Shown: positions 19,927 to 29,060 of the stretch, piece after piece
How the letters are laid out: each line of letters opens with the position of its first letter
Numbering within the stretch: position 1 is the stretch's first letter
Origin: Mycolicibacter terrae
GTDB taxonomy: Bacteria; Actinomycetota; Actinomycetes; Mycobacteriales; Mycobacteriaceae
Direction: 5' to 3'
DNA length: 64,000 nucleotides
NCBI RefSeq assembly: GCF_010727125.1
Contig: NZ_AP022564.1
Location: 2,728,001-2,792,000, forward strand
The notes under the pieces: model-generated
Seen by the model: only the letters and a program-made list of their open reading frames with translations
The model's database searches: none
What the model was told of the DNA's origin: nothing
Program-made: the position numbers and the translations under genes

Positions 19927-20783
19927 GTCGACCGCTCCTGCCGCTTGGTCACCCGCGCACCCAGCACTCGCAGCACCAACAGCACCAGGAAGGAAACAGC
20001 GAGCAGTACAAGGGATATCGCCGCGGCGCCGGTGCGGTCGTCGTTCTCGATCAAGGTGCGGATCCACTGGGAGGACACCTCGGTCTTGCCGGGCACGGCC
20101 CCGCCGATCAGCACCACCGAGCCGAACTCGCCGATCGCCCGGGAGAACGCCAGCCCCGCCCCGGTCAGCAGCGCCGGCGTGAGCGACGGCAGGACCACGG
20201 TGCGAAAGATCGTCGCGCCGGAGGCGCCCAGCGAGGCCGCGGCCTCCTCGACCTCCCGGTCGATCTCCAGCAGCACCGGTTGCACGGCCCGCACCACGAA
20301 CGGCAGCGTGACGAACGCCAGGGCCAGGCCGACGCCCCAGGCGGTGTGCTGCAGGTGCAGCTGCACCGGACTGGCCGGGCCGTACAGCGCCAGCATCACC
20401 AGACTGGCGACGATGGTGGGCAACGCGAACGGCAGGTCGATGATCACGTCGACGAAGCGCTTGCCGACGAAGTCGTCACGCACCAGCACCCAGGCGATCA
20501 GCAGTCCGAACACCAGGTTGACCACGGTGACGCCGGCCGCGATCGTCAACGTCACCCGGAAGGACTCCAGCGCGGAGTGCGAGGTGACCGCCAGCCGAAA
20601 CGCCTGCCAGCCACCGCCGGCGGACTGCCAGGCGATCGCCGCCAGCGGTGCCAGCACGATCAGCGACAGCCATATCACCGCCGCACCCACCCGCAGCGAG
20701 ACGCCTTCCCGCCGGAACCCGTTGCGCACCGGTTGCCCGCCCTCGCCGGGCCGGGTCGCCTCGGTGACCACGATCGCCGTCAT
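19923..20783 (-). CDS. cysT: CysT, sulfate ABC transporter permease
   Basis: The 286-residue permease has about six helices and the EAA loop [23 protein letters not shown]. The ATG at 20783 overlaps the subI stop by 4 bases; longer upstream frames lie inside subI. It pairs with CysW to form the sulfate channel. It corresponds to Rv2399c. Confidence 0.94.
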   Translation of the reverse strand: MTAIVVTEATRPGEGGQPVRNGFRREGVSLRVGAAVIWLSLIVLAPLAAIAWQSAGGGWQAFRLAVTSHSALESFRVTLTIAAGVTVVNLVFGLLIAWVLVRDDFVGKRFVDVIIDLPFALPTIVASLVMLALYGPASPVQLHLQHTAWGVGLALAFVTLPFVVRAVQPVLLEIDREVEEAAASLGASGATIFRTVVLPSLTPALLTGAGLAFSRAIGEFGSVVLIGGAVPGKTEVSSQWIRTLIENDDRTGAAAISLVLLAVSFLVLLVLRVLGARVTKRQERST

Positions 20784-21799
20784 CCGGTGACCCGGGTGTA
20801 GATCTTGGTGATGGTGCCGCTCTCCTTGTCGAACAGGCCGGTGTCGGCGACGTCCCAGCCCCCGAGATCGGCGATCGTCCAGAGCTTGTCCGGCGCCGGG
20901 AACTCCTCGCCGAACTCGGCCGCGACGGCCGGGTCGGCCGGACGGAAACCGGCCTGCGCCCACAGGCGTTGCGCAACCGTCGTGTACTGGAAGTTCTTGA
21001 ACGCGGTGACGGTGTCGAGGTGCCTGCTGGAGGTCACCACCGCCAACGGGTTCTCGATTTTGAAGGTCTGCAACGGGTTCACGTGCTCCACCGCCTTGCC
21101 CTTGCGCTCGACGGCGATCGCCTCGTTCTCGTAACTGATCAGCACGTCGCCGCTGCCCTGCAGGAACACGTCGGTGGCCTCCCGCCCGGAGCCCGGGCGC
21201 AGCTTGACGTGGTCGCTGACCAGTTTGTCGACGAAGTCCAGGCCGGCCTGCGGGTCCTTGCCGCCCGCACTCTTGACGGCGTAGGGAGCCAGCAGGTTCC
21301 ACTTGGCCGATCCCGAGCTCAGCGGGCTGGGGGTGATCACCTCGACGCCGGGCGCCAACAGGTCGTCCCAGTCCTTGATGTGCTTGGGATTGCCCTGCCG
21401 CACCACCAGGGTCACCACCGAACCGAACGGGATGCCCTTGGTGACGTCGGCGTTCCAGTCCTCAGCCACCTTGCCGGCCTTGACCAGGCGGGTGATGTCG
21501 GGTTCCACCGAGAAGTTCACGATGTCGGCGGGTTTGCCGTTGGCGACACCGCGGGACTGGTCCCCCGAGGCGCCGTAGGACGTGACGACCTGCACGTCAG
21601 CACCTTCCTCGGTGCCGTAGAAAGCCGGGATCACCTTGCTCCAGCCGGGTTCGGGAACCGCGTAGGCCACCAGCGTCAGTGTGGTGTGCGCGTCGGACCG
21701 CTCGGCACCACCGACCACGTCGCTGGGCCCGCCGCCGCAGCCGGCGATCAGACAGACGGCCAGCGCCAGGGCGCCGCCGCGTGTGACGGTGTGAAGCAT
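20780..21799 (-). CDS. subI: SubI, sulfate-binding lipoprotein
   Basis: The 339-residue protein has a lipoprotein signal with lipobox LIAGC (Cys at residue 21) and the solute-binding fold of sulfate receptors (SYGASGDQSRGVANGKPADIVNF, SYENEAIAV). It captures sulfate outside the membrane and hands it to CysT/CysW. An AAAGG ribosome site precedes the ATG. It heads the operon, 114 bases after the stop of the leader ORF at 21914-22006. Confidence 0.94.
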   Translation of the reverse strand: MLHTVTRGGALALAVCLIAGCGGGPSDVVGGAERSDAHTTLTLVAYAVPEPGWSKVIPAFYGTEEGADVQVVTSYGASGDQSRGVANGKPADIVNFSVEPDITRLVKAGKVAEDWNADVTKGIPFGSVVTLVVRQGNPKHIKDWDDLLAPGVEVITPSPLSSGSAKWNLLAPYAVKSAGGKDPQAGLDFVDKLVSDHVKLRPGSGREATDVFLQGSGDVLISYENEAIAVERKGKAVEHVNPLQTFKIENPLAVVTSSRHLDTVTAFKNFQYTTVAQRLWAQAGFRPADPAVAAEFGEEFPAPDKLWTIADLGGWDVADTGLFDKESGTITKIYTRVTG

Positions 21800-21913
21800 T
21801 GATGACCTTTCAGTGCGGGCTGAGGGAATTCGGTCCCGTCACTTCGCAGAGATGGTTGCCCAATGGGTGACATTCCGGGCATTAGGACACCAAAGCGTCG
21901 ACGGAGCGGGTGT

Positions 21914-22006
21914 TCAGCGACAACAGTGCACGTCGGCCACAGCGCAAGTACCAACGGCAATGAGGGCCAAGACGTGGCACTCTCCATTACCGGACGCTGC
22001 GAGCAT
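21914..22006 (-). CDS. Polycysteine leader peptide of the subI-cysTWA operon
   Basis: This 30-codon ORF starts with ATG, contains four cysteines and ends in H-C-C-R then TGA. A TANNNT -10 (TACGCT on the minus strand, 22019-22014) lies 7 bases before the ATG, the same spacing as at the sirA leader, so the mRNA is probably leaderless. Between its stop and subI a hairpin can form (TGCCC...AATG/CATT...GGGCA, 21866-21890). The layout fits a cysteine-responsive attenuator for sulfate uptake. I recall that a comparable leader has been reported upstream of the sulfate-transport genes in M. smegmatis, but could not check this. Confidence 0.72.
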   Translation of the reverse strand: MLAASGNGECHVLALIAVGTCAVADVHCCR

Positions 22007-22013
22007 GCCGGGA

Positions 22014-22019
22014 AGCGTA
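22014..22019 (-). promoter_or_regulatory. -10 element of the subI leader
   Basis: TACGCT on the minus strand fits TANNNT and ends 7 bases before the leader ATG. The tandem repeat at 22024-22150 starts just upstream and would occupy the -35 region. Confidence 0.55.
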
Positions 22020-22023
22020 ACAG

Positions 22024-22150
22024 AACCCCGCGGTTCAGCGGGTCTCGACGGAGGAGAGCCGAAGCTGGAACCGCGGCATGAACCCCGCGGTTCAGCGAGG
22101 CTCGACGGAGGAGAGCCGAAGCTGGAACCGCGGCATGAACCCAGCGGTTC
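22024..22150. repeat. Tandem 57-base repeat with dispersed hairpin core (locus 1)
   Basis: Two copies of a 32-base core (22037-22068 and 22094-22125) alternate with a 25-base spacer that contains GCGGTTC and GAACCGC ends (22069-22093, 22126-22150; partial copy 22024-22036). The period is exactly 57 bases. The core holds GGCTC...GAGCC, and its ends AGC...GCT continue into the spacer arms GCGGTT...AACCGC, so each core plus flanks can fold as one long hairpin. The same core recurs at 40426-40457 with different flanks. It lies between a small membrane gene and the subI leader promoter. Confidence 0.85.
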
Positions 22151-22156
22151 AGCGGG

Positions 22157-22234
22157 TCAGCGGGTCAGCAGCCAGCTGACGATCACCAGCACGATCAGAC
22201 CGACCAGAATCAACGTCACCTGCGAGCGCGGCAT
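22157..22234 (-). CDS. 25-residue single-helix membrane peptide
   Basis: The ORF begins with the ATG embedded in the TGA of the upstream gene (TGATG, one shared base) and encodes MPRSQVTLILVGLIVLVIVS followed by WLLTR. It is nearly all one membrane helix with a positive residue at each end. The overlap argues that it is translated by coupling. I know of no named family. Its stop is 6 bases from the repeat array. Confidence 0.5.
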   Translation of the reverse strand: MPRSQVTLILVGLIVLVIVSWLLTR

Positions 22235-22428
22235 CAGCGCGGCCCGCCATCGTGGTGCCGGACACGTTCCAGCACCCGGATTCCTTGTCCCAATGCCGCG
22301 TCCAGCACCACCGCCAGGCCATAGGCCAGCGCCAGCACCACCGGCATCACCACCGCGGTCTGGACCACGAAACCGAGCCCGGACAGCCAGAGCTCAACGC
22401 CATCCCACCAGCTCAGGAAGCCAACCAT
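22234..22428 (-). CDS. Small membrane protein (possibly Rv2401A-like)
   Basis: The protein is 64 residues from the ATG at 22428, with GGGCGGG just upstream. One or two hydrophobic helices (VELWLSGLGFVVQTAVVMPVVLALAYGLAVVLDAA) are followed by a charged tail (RVLERVRHHDGGPR). It lies next to the trehalase gene, as Rv2401A does next to Rv2402, which is my only basis for the comparison. The 261 bases between it and trehalase hold no other clear feature. Confidence 0.55.
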   Translation of the reverse strand: MVGFLSWWDGVELWLSGLGFVVQTAVVMPVVLALAYGLAVVLDAALGQGIRVLERVRHHDGGPR

Positions 22429-22689
22429 CCCGCCCACTGTAGCGGTGATCGCAGGCGCGGCGAAGCCGGGCGAACGGGGGCGCCGCCATCGGCTCGAGCG
22501 GGCCGCCGGCGGAAACCACAAAGCGGCGGGTCAGGTGGACGTGCGGCAGGCCGCCAGAGATGATGTCGGAATGGTCCTGCACACCCCGCCGGGCGATGCA
22601 CCCGACAAGACCGCTCCGGCAGTCGCCGGGAAAACCTCGGACGGCCGTGTCGCCGCCAAGGCGACCCGCCACTGTCGGCCACCGCGCCG

Positions 22690-24621
22690 GTGCCCTATTC
22701 GGCGGCGCCAGGTCAGGTGCGCAACTCGTTTCCGCCGATCGCCGACTACGCGTTCCTGTCCGACTGTGAGACCAACTGCCTGATCTCGGCGGCCGGCTCG
22801 GTGGAGTGGATGTGCGTGCCGCGGCCCGACTCCCCCAGCGTGTTCGGCTCGATCCTGGACCGCGGCGCCGGGCATTTTCGGCTCGGGCCCTACGGGGTCG
22901 CGGTGCCCGCGGCGCGGCGCTACCTGCCCGGCAGTCCGATCATGGAGACCACCTGGCAGACCCACACCGGCTGGCTGATCGTGCGGGATGCGCTGGTGAT
23001 GGGCAAGTGGCACGACATCGAAACCCGGTCGCAGACTCATCGGCGTACCCCGATGGACTGGGACGCCGAGCACATCCTGCTGCGCACGGTGCGCTGCGTC
23101 AGCGGCACGGTCGAGTTGACCATGAGCTGCGAGCCGGCGTTCGACTACCACCGCACCAGCGCCACCTGGGAGTACTCGGCCAACGCCTACGGTGAGGCGA
23201 TCGCGCGGGCCCGGCAGAACCCCGACGCCCACCCGACGTTGCGGTTGACGACCAATCTGCGGCTGGGCCTGGAAGGCCGGGAGGCGCGGGCCCGCACCCG
23301 GCTGACCGAGGGCGACGACGTCTTCGTGGCGTTGAGCTGGTCCAAACACCCTGCGCCGCAGACCTACGCCGAAGCCGCCGACAAGATGTGGAACACCACC
23401 GAGTGCTGGCGGCAGTGGATCAACATCGGCAATTTCCCCGACCACCCGTGGCGGGTCTATCTACAGCGCAGCGCACTGACCCTGAAGGGGCTGACCTATT
23501 CGCCTACCGGCGCCCTGCTGGCAGCGGCTACCACGTCGCTGCCGGAAACCCCTCAAGGCGAACGTAATTGGGATTACCGCTACGCCTGGGTGCGGGATTC
23601 GACATTCGCGCTGTGGGGGCTCTACACGCTCGGGCTGGACCGCGAGGCCGACGACTTCTTCTCCTTCATCGCCGACGTATCCGGTGCCAACAACGGCCAG
23701 CAGCGCCCGCTGCAGGTGATGTACGGCGTCGGCGGGGAACACGAACTCGCCGAAGAGGAACTGGAACACCTGTCCGGCTACGACAACGCCCACCCGGTGC
23801 GGATCGGCAACGGCGCCTACAACCAGCGTCAGCACGACATCTGGGGCACCATGCTGGACTCGGTCTACCTGCACGCCAAGTCCCGTGAGCAGATCCCCGA
23901 AACCCTGTGGCCGGTGCTCAAGCGTCAGGTGGAGGAGGCGATCGCGCACTGGCGCGAGCCCGATCGCGGCATCTGGGAGGTGCGCGGCGAACCGCAGCAC
24001 TTCACCTCGTCGAAGGTGATGTGCTGGGTGGCGCTGGACCGCGGCTCCAAGCTGGCCGAGTTGCAGGGCGAGGTGTCCTACGCCCGGCAGTGGCGGGTGA
24101 TCGCCGAGGAGATCAAGGCAGATGTGCTGGCCAACGGGGTGGATTCCCGCGGTGTGCTGACCCAGAGCTACGGCAGCGATGCACTGGACGCCTCGCTGCT
24201 GCTGGTGGTGCTGACCCGGTTCCTGCCGGCCGACGATCCGCGGGTACGCGCCACCGTGATGGCGATCGCCGAAGAACTCACCGAGGACGGTCTGGTGCTG
24301 CGCTACCGGACCGAGGAGACCGACGACGGCTTGTCCGGCACCGAGGGCTCGTTCACCATCTGCTCGTTCTGGCTGGTCTCGGCGCTGGTGGAGATCGGTG
24401 AGGTCAGCCAGGCCAAGCATCTGTGCGAGCGGCTGTTGTCGTTCGCCAGCCCGCTGCACCTCTACGCCGAGGAGATCGAGCCCCGCACCGGTCGGCACCT
24501 GGGCAACTTCCCGCAGGCGTTCACCCACCTGGCGCTGATCAACGCCGTCGTGCACGTGATCCGCGCCGAGGAGGAGGCCGACTCCACCGGGGGATTCCAG
24601 CCCGCGAACGCACCCAATTAG
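22690..24621 (+). CDS. treH: Trehalase (GH15 family)
   Basis: The 643-residue cytosolic enzyme hydrolyses trehalose to two glucoses and matches Rv2402 over its whole length. Glycoside hydrolase 15 features include the N-terminal PIADYAFLSD start, RNWDYRYAWVRDSTFALWGLYTLG and EEGSFTICSFWLV-like motifs carrying the acidic catalytic residues. The start is the GTG at 22690, in line with the M. tuberculosis protein. It is convergent with lppR; 29 bases separate the ends, including three GTCAGCCGG-like repeats. Confidence 0.92.
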   Translation: MPYSAAPGQVRNSFPPIADYAFLSDCETNCLISAAGSVEWMCVPRPDSPSVFGSILDRGAGHFRLGPYGVAVPAARRYLPGSPIMETTWQTHTGWLIVRDALVMGKWHDIETRSQTHRRTPMDWDAEHILLRTVRCVSGTVELTMSCEPAFDYHRTSATWEYSANAYGEAIARARQNPDAHPTLRLTTNLRLGLEGREARARTRLTEGDDVFVALSWSKHPAPQTYAEAADKMWNTTECWRQWINIGNFPDHPWRVYLQRSALTLKGLTYSPTGALLAAATTSLPETPQGERNWDYRYAWVRDSTFALWGLYTLGLDREADDFFSFIADVSGANNGQQRPLQVMYGVGGEHELAEEELEHLSGYDNAHPVRIGNGAYNQRQHDIWGTMLDSVYLHAKSREQIPETLWPVLKRQVEEAIAHWREPDRGIWEVRGEPQHFTSSKVMCWVALDRGSKLAELQGEVSYARQWRVIAEEIKADVLANGVDSRGVLTQSYGSDALDASLLLVVLTRFLPADDPRVRATVMAIAEELTEDGLVLRYRTEETDDGLSGTEGSFTICSFWLVSALVEIGEVSQAKHLCERLLSFASPLHLYAEEIEPRTGRHLGNFPQAFTHLALINAVVHVIRAEEEADSTGGFQPANAPN

Positions 24622-24650
24622 CGCTCGCTGCGTCAGCCGGGTCAGCCGGG

Positions 24651-25418
24651 TCAGCCGCTGAGAACGCGGACCTTGTCCAGCATCGCCCGCGCCAGGTCGG
24701 CGGCGGTGGTGTCCCCGGGCGGTGGGGCGTCGGCATGGTCGTCCTCGCCGGCGAACCAGAACACGTCGACGTCGACGAGGCAGTTCACCCGCGCCGCCAC
24801 CGCCCGCGTCACCCGCAGGCCCACCTCGCCGCCCACGGTGGTGCGCACGGTGGCGGTGAGCACCCCGTCGGCAGTGGAGACGTCGATGATTTCGCCGCTG
24901 GCATCGCCGCTGTCCTCACCGGAACGGACCACCGTGACCCCGTCGCAGTGGCCCCACTGCTGCGAGAACTTCTCGAAGAGCGCCTCGGCGTCGGCGGCGG
25001 TGGCCAGTGCGATCACGGCCTCGCCCACCCCCGTCAGCGGCGAATCGTCGGGAGCGGAGGTGCTGTCCCAGAACTCGTGGGCGACATCCTGTGCACCGGC
25101 GGAGCCGTAAACCGATTTCTGGCCGCCCACCGCGGCGCCGACGCAGTCTTCCGGCTCCGCTTCGTCCCAGGCGTCGGGCAGGTCGTCGACGCCGCCGAAC
25201 CGCGGCGGCAGAGACGGGTCACTGCGGAAGCCCTGGCCGACGATCTTCGACAGCTCGGCGTCGTCGAGCAACACCTGCCGAACTGCCATCCCGGCGACCG
25301 GTGTGGGGGCCAATCCCGGTGCGGGCCTGACGGTTCCGCTGACCACCGTGGTGCACCCGCTGGCCAGCAGCATCAGCGCCGCCGCAGCTGCCGCGGTTCT
25401 GCCTGCCCGGGCGGCCAC
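24651..25418 (-). CDS. lppR: LppR-like lipoprotein
   Basis: The 255-residue protein has the lipobox LASGC (Cys at residue 22) and a soluble outer domain with a central VGEAVIALATAADAEALFEKF segment like the sensor-domain (PknH-like) lipoproteins. Its role is unknown. It starts at the base where lepA ends, and the position matches Rv2403c. Confidence 0.85.
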   Translation of the reverse strand: MAARAGRTAAAAAALMLLASGCTTVVSGTVRPAPGLAPTPVAGMAVRQVLLDDAELSKIVGQGFRSDPSLPPRFGGVDDLPDAWDEAEPEDCVGAAVGGQKSVYGSAGAQDVAHEFWDSTSAPDDSPLTGVGEAVIALATAADAEALFEKFSQQWGHCDGVTVVRSGEDSGDASGEIIDVSTADGVLTATVRTTVGGEVGLRVTRAVAARVNCLVDVDVFWFAGEDDHADAPPPGDTTAADLARAMLDKVRVLSG

Positions 25419-27289
25419 TATTTCTTGGTTCTTTCCCCGGTGGACCCGCCGCCATCGGTGGACAGTGCCGCAACGAACGCCTCCTGCGGCACGTCGACGC
25501 GGCCGATGGTCTTCATCCGCTTCTTGCCCTCCTTCTGCTTTTCCAGCAGCTTGCGCTTACGGGTGATGTCACCGCCGTAGCACTTGGACAGAACGTCTTT
25601 GCGGATGGCCCGAATGTTCTCGCGGGCAATGATTTTCGAGCCGATCGCAGCCTGCACCGGCACCTCGAACTGCTGACGCGGGATCAGTTCCTTGAGTTTG
25701 GTGGTCATCTTGTTGCCGTAGGCCGCCGCGGAATCCTTGTGCACGATCGCACTGAAGGCGTCCACCGCCTCGCCCTGCAACAGGATGTCGACCTTGACCA
25801 GGTCGGCCTCCTGCTCGCCGGCCTCCTCGTAGTCCAGGCTGGCGTAGCCGCGGGTGCGCGACTTCAGCGAATCGAAGAAGTCGAAGATGATCTCGCCCAA
25901 CGGCATCGTGTAGCGCAGCTCGACGCGTTCCGGCGAGAGGTAGTCCATACCGCCGAGTTCGCCGCGCCGCGACTGGCACAGTTCCATGATGGTGCCGACG
26001 AACTCGCTGGGAGCGATGATGGTGGTCTTGACGACGGGTTCGAAGACCGAGCGGATCTTGCCTTCCGGCCAGTCCGACGGGTTGGTGACGATCAGGCCTT
26101 CGTCGGCCGCGCCTTCCTTGCCCTCTCTGATCACCCGGTAGACGACGTTGGGCGAAGTGGAGATCAGGTCCAGGTCGAATTCGCGTTCGAGGCGTTCCCG
26201 GGTGATCTCCATGTGCAGCAGACCCAGGAAGCCGCAGCGGAATCCGAAGCCCAGTGCCACCGAGGTTTCCGGCTCGTAGGTCAGGGCGGCATCGTTGAGC
26301 TGCAGCTTGTCCAGGGCGTCACGCAGGTTCGGGTAGTCCGAGCCGTCCACCGGGTACAGCCCGGAGTAGACCATCGGCTTGGGTTCGCGGTAGCCGGTGA
26401 GCGCCTCGGTGGCGCCGGCCCGCGCGGTGGTGACGGTGTCGCCGACCTTGGATTGGCGCACGTCCTTCACCCCGGTGATCAGGTAACCCACCTCGCCGAC
26501 GCCAAGTCCCTTGGAGGCCTTGGGTTCCGGGGACACGATGCCGACTTCGAGCAGCTCGTGGGTGGCGCCGGTGGACATCATCGCGATCTTCTCGCGCGGG
26601 GTGATCCTGCCGTCGACGACGCGGACATAGGTGACCACGCCGCGGTAGATGTCATAGACGGAGTCGAAGATCATCGCCCTGGTGGGCGCGTCGGCGTCGC
26701 CGGTGGGCGCTGGCACCTGTTTGACGACTTCGTCGAGCAACTCGGCCACACCCTCGCCGGTCTTGCCGGACACCTTCAGCACATCACCGGGTTCGCAACC
26801 GATGATGTGGGCCAGCTCGGCGGCGTAGCGCTCCGGATCGGCGGCGGGCAGGTCGATCTTGTTGAGCACCGGGATGACGGTCAGGTCGCGATCCAGTGCC
26901 AGGTACAGGTTGGCCAGGGTCTGGGCCTCGATGCCCTGGGCGGCGTCGACCAGCAGGATGGCGCCTTCACAGGCCTCCAGTGCCCGGGACACCTCGTAGG
27001 TGAAGTCGACGTGGCCGGGGGTGTCGATCAGGTGCAGCACATACTGCTCACCGTTCGCCGTCCAGGGCAGCCGGACGTTCTGGGCCTTGATGGTGATGCC
27101 GCGCTCCCGCTCGATGTCCATCCGGTCCAGGTACTGGGCGCGCATCGAGCGATCGTCGACGACGCCGGTGAGCTGCAGCATCCGGTCGGCCAGGGTGGAT
27201 TTGCCGTGGTCGATGTGGGCGATGATGCAGAAGTTCCGTATCTGCGCCGGCGCGGTGAAGGTCTGGTCGGCGAAACTGCTGATGGGAAT
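25418..27289 (-). CDS. lepA: LepA (elongation factor 4), probably with a non-canonical start
   Basis: This ribosomal back-translocase GTPase has G1 [10 protein letters not shown]3 DTPGH, G4 NKID and the EF4 C-terminal domain ending in basic [19 protein letters not shown]. The conserved N-terminus ([20 protein letters not shown]) lies upstream of the first ATG. Between the in-frame TAG at 27325-27323 and the P-loop there is no ATG, GTG, TTG or CTG. The likely start is ATT (27289) or ATC (27283); AGGAG lies 6 bases before the ATC. From ATT the protein is 623 residues. Confidence 0.93.
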   Translation of the reverse strand: MPISSFADQTFTAPAQIRNFCIIAHIDHGKSTLADRMLQLTGVVDDRSMRAQYLDRMDIERERGITIKAQNVRLPWTANGEQYVLHLIDTPGHVDFTYEVSRALEACEGAILLVDAAQGIEAQTLANLYLALDRDLTVIPVLNKIDLPAADPERYAAELAHIIGCEPGDVLKVSGKTGEGVAELLDEVVKQVPAPTGDADAPTRAMIFDSVYDIYRGVVTYVRVVDGRITPREKIAMMSTGATHELLEVGIVSPEPKASKGLGVGEVGYLITGVKDVRQSKVGDTVTTARAGATEALTGYREPKPMVYSGLYPVDGSDYPNLRDALDKLQLNDAALTYEPETSVALGFGFRCGFLGLLHMEITRERLEREFDLDLISTSPNVVYRVIREGKEGAADEGLIVTNPSDWPEGKIRSVFEPVVKTTIIAPSEFVGTIMELCQSRRGELGGMDYLSPERVELRYTMPLGEIIFDFFDSLKSRTRGYASLDYEEAGEQEADLVKVDILLQGEAVDAFSAIVHKDSAAAYGNKMTTKLKELIPRQQFEVPVQAAIGSKIIARENIRAIRKDVLSKCYGGDITRKRKLLEKQKEGKKRMKTIGRVDVPQEAFVAALSTDGGGSTGERTKK

Positions 27290-27363
27290 CTCCTGGTGAG
27301 CGGGTGGTGCGGGGGTGCCTGCCTACTGTCTAGTCAGGGTAGCGAGGCGACGGCTGCAAAACG

Positions 27364-27393
27364 AAACCCCCGGAGGCGCACCTCCGGGGGTTT
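27364..27393 (-). terminator. Hairpin terminator between the exported-protein gene and lepA
   Basis: AAACCCCCGGAGG and CCTCCGGGGGTTT pair perfectly over 13 bases around a 4-base loop. On the minus strand the stem ends in GGGGGTTTCGTTTTG, a T-rich tail. It ends transcription from the gene at 27410-27976 before lepA. Confidence 0.85.
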
Positions 27394-27409
27394 GCGTGTC
27401 GAACGACGA

Positions 27410-27976
27410 TCAGACGTCGAGTGCGCCGGCCCCGAAGTACCCGCCCAGGTCGGCCACGCCCGCGTTGAAGAAGTTGGTGAAGTCCTCGAAGAACCCGTCC
27501 CCGGCCAGCCCGGCTGCGATCCCGCTACCCGAGCCGATCAGGAAGTTGCCGGCATCCTCGGCGGCAATCTCGCCGCCGCCGGTCATCAGCGCGTAGAGCA
27601 TCACGTTGCTGGCGTCGGCGAACTGCGTGACCGCGCCGTTGAACAGGCTGTAGGCACCCGGGTCGCCGGACATCTCGGTTTCCCAGTTCACGCCGAACAG
27701 CAGCGCCGCGAACGCAGTGTTGTCGTGCAGGTCCTCAGGGGAGATGGTGCTGAACGACTGCGGGTTTTCCAGCGTCGGCTCGCCGACGGTGATCACGTTG
27801 GGGTCGACAGCCGCCAGCGTGGCCGCGTTCCCGAAGAGCCAGTTCATCGACTGGACCTCGCCTAACAAGATGCTGCTGAAGTCGGGGGGCTCCGCGGCCG
27901 CCAGCGGCGCCAACGCGAATGCCGCACCCGCAGCCAAGCTCCCCACCACGCCGATCTTGCGAATGCTCATAGCCAT
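27410..27976 (-). CDS. Exported protein, unknown function (paralogue A)
   Basis: The 188-residue protein has a signal peptide cleaved near AAA-EPP (residue 29) and an acidic, Ala/Phe-rich mature part ending in GYFGAGALDV. The segment YSLFNGAVTQFADASNVMLYAL resembles one in the next gene. It is absent from this place in M. tuberculosis, where lepA neighbours Rv2405. It has its own strong terminator. I do not recognise a domain. Confidence 0.7.
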   Translation of the reverse strand: MAMSIRKIGVVGSLAAGAAFALAPLAAAEPPDFSSILLGEVQSMNWLFGNAATLAAVDPNVITVGEPTLENPQSFSTISPEDLHDNTAFAALLFGVNWETEMSGDPGAYSLFNGAVTQFADASNVMLYALMTGGGEIAAEDAGNFLIGSGSGIAAGLAGDGFFEDFTNFFNAGVADLGGYFGAGALDV

Positions 27977-28183
27977 ATGCCTTTCACGATGTCCACCGGC
28001 GGATTGCCACCACCGGATGCTCCCCCAGCACCGTCCGCTGCAAAGCTCATTAAATCTAACAGCTACCTGTGATTGAGCACAACGGTTTGCTCAGTTGAGT
28101 ATCAGTTGGCGAATTTCTTGCCAGAATTTTCCCAGCTAGGCGAGATCAACAGGACACATCGCGTGTCTCTTAGTGAGCCTAAG

Positions 28184-28852
28184 CTAGGGCGTCACATCGG
28201 CGAGGGTGAACATGCCGAACAGGTCGGACCAGGCGGCCTGCATCAGGTCGCCCTGCAGGGCGCCCAGGGCTTCCTGGAAACCGCTGGCGCTGGTCAAGAT
28301 GTCCGAGTCCGGTGCCAGGAGTTGCAAATCGCTGAAGAGAGCGGAGTCCGGATCGATCCCCGCGCCGCTGAGGTTGTCGAAGAGGCTCGCTGCGATCGCC
28401 GCCTCGTAACCGCCGTCCCCCAGGGTCTGGTTCAGCCCCAGCAAATGGTCCAACTGAGCCTGCATGAGCGCCTGACCGACCAGGTCCGCCTCGGTGAACC
28501 GGGAGAACGCGCCGTTGAAGAGGCTGTCCGCCGGATCGGCAGAGTCCCCCGGGAAGAGCAGCGTGTCGTCCGGCAGGCCCAGGCCACCGTTGGTCGTCGG
28601 TTCCAGTGCCCAGGAGTAGATGCTCTGCTGTAACGCGACATCTTGGTTGAACAGGCTGTCGTTCTGTTCCACCTGCGCGCCGATCAGGGCAGTGTGGGCG
28701 TCGCCGGCGGCGCTGACCAGCGTCACATCGCGCTGGGCGGCCCGGTCGGCATGTTCGGATATCCCGACCACGCTGACAGCGGCCGCGGACAGTCCGGTCA
28801 GAATCGCAACGCCGAGGGCGACCCCGCGTCGAACGCTGTTGCGATCCTCCAT
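28184..28852 (-). CDS. Exported protein, unknown function (paralogue B)
   Basis: The 222-residue protein has a basic N-terminus and a hydrophobic helix at about residues 10-30 (GVALGVAILTGLSAAAVSVVG), then an acidic domain. The segment DSLFNGAFSRFTEADLVGQAL matches the pattern of the neighbour at 27410-27976 (SLFNGA-[VF]-[TS]-[QR]-F), so the two look like diverged tandem paralogues. The 207 bases between them hold no clear promoter motif. A short palindrome CTTAG...CTAAG lies at its 3' end, near 28169. Confidence 0.7.
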   Translation of the reverse strand: MEDRNSVRRGVALGVAILTGLSAAAVSVVGISEHADRAAQRDVTLVSAAGDAHTALIGAQVEQNDSLFNQDVALQQSIYSWALEPTTNGGLGLPDDTLLFPGDSADPADSLFNGAFSRFTEADLVGQALMQAQLDHLLGLNQTLGDGGYEAAIAASLFDNLSGAGIDPDSALFSDLQLLAPDSDILTSASGFQEALGALQGDLMQAAWSDLFGMFTLADVTP

Positions 28853-29060
28853 GTCTCCACTTCCCTTGGGGCGGACAACCCCCGCAGCGGCGAAAACTCC
28901 GCCGCGCCAACATCTCGCCGCTCACGAGTCTCTGCTATGAGATGTAATCAATAACGCTACGCCGATACACCGCTGGGGACAATGCAAGCGGCACATGTGT
29001 TTTCAGACAGGCTCGGCGACTTCGTCCAGGTTCCTACCCGGCTTCGCCTATGCTGCGATC

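Noticed and set aside
25418..27181. lepA starting at the ATG at 27181
   Set aside because: That start would remove the P-loop and the conserved N-terminus, which are encoded in frame upstream.
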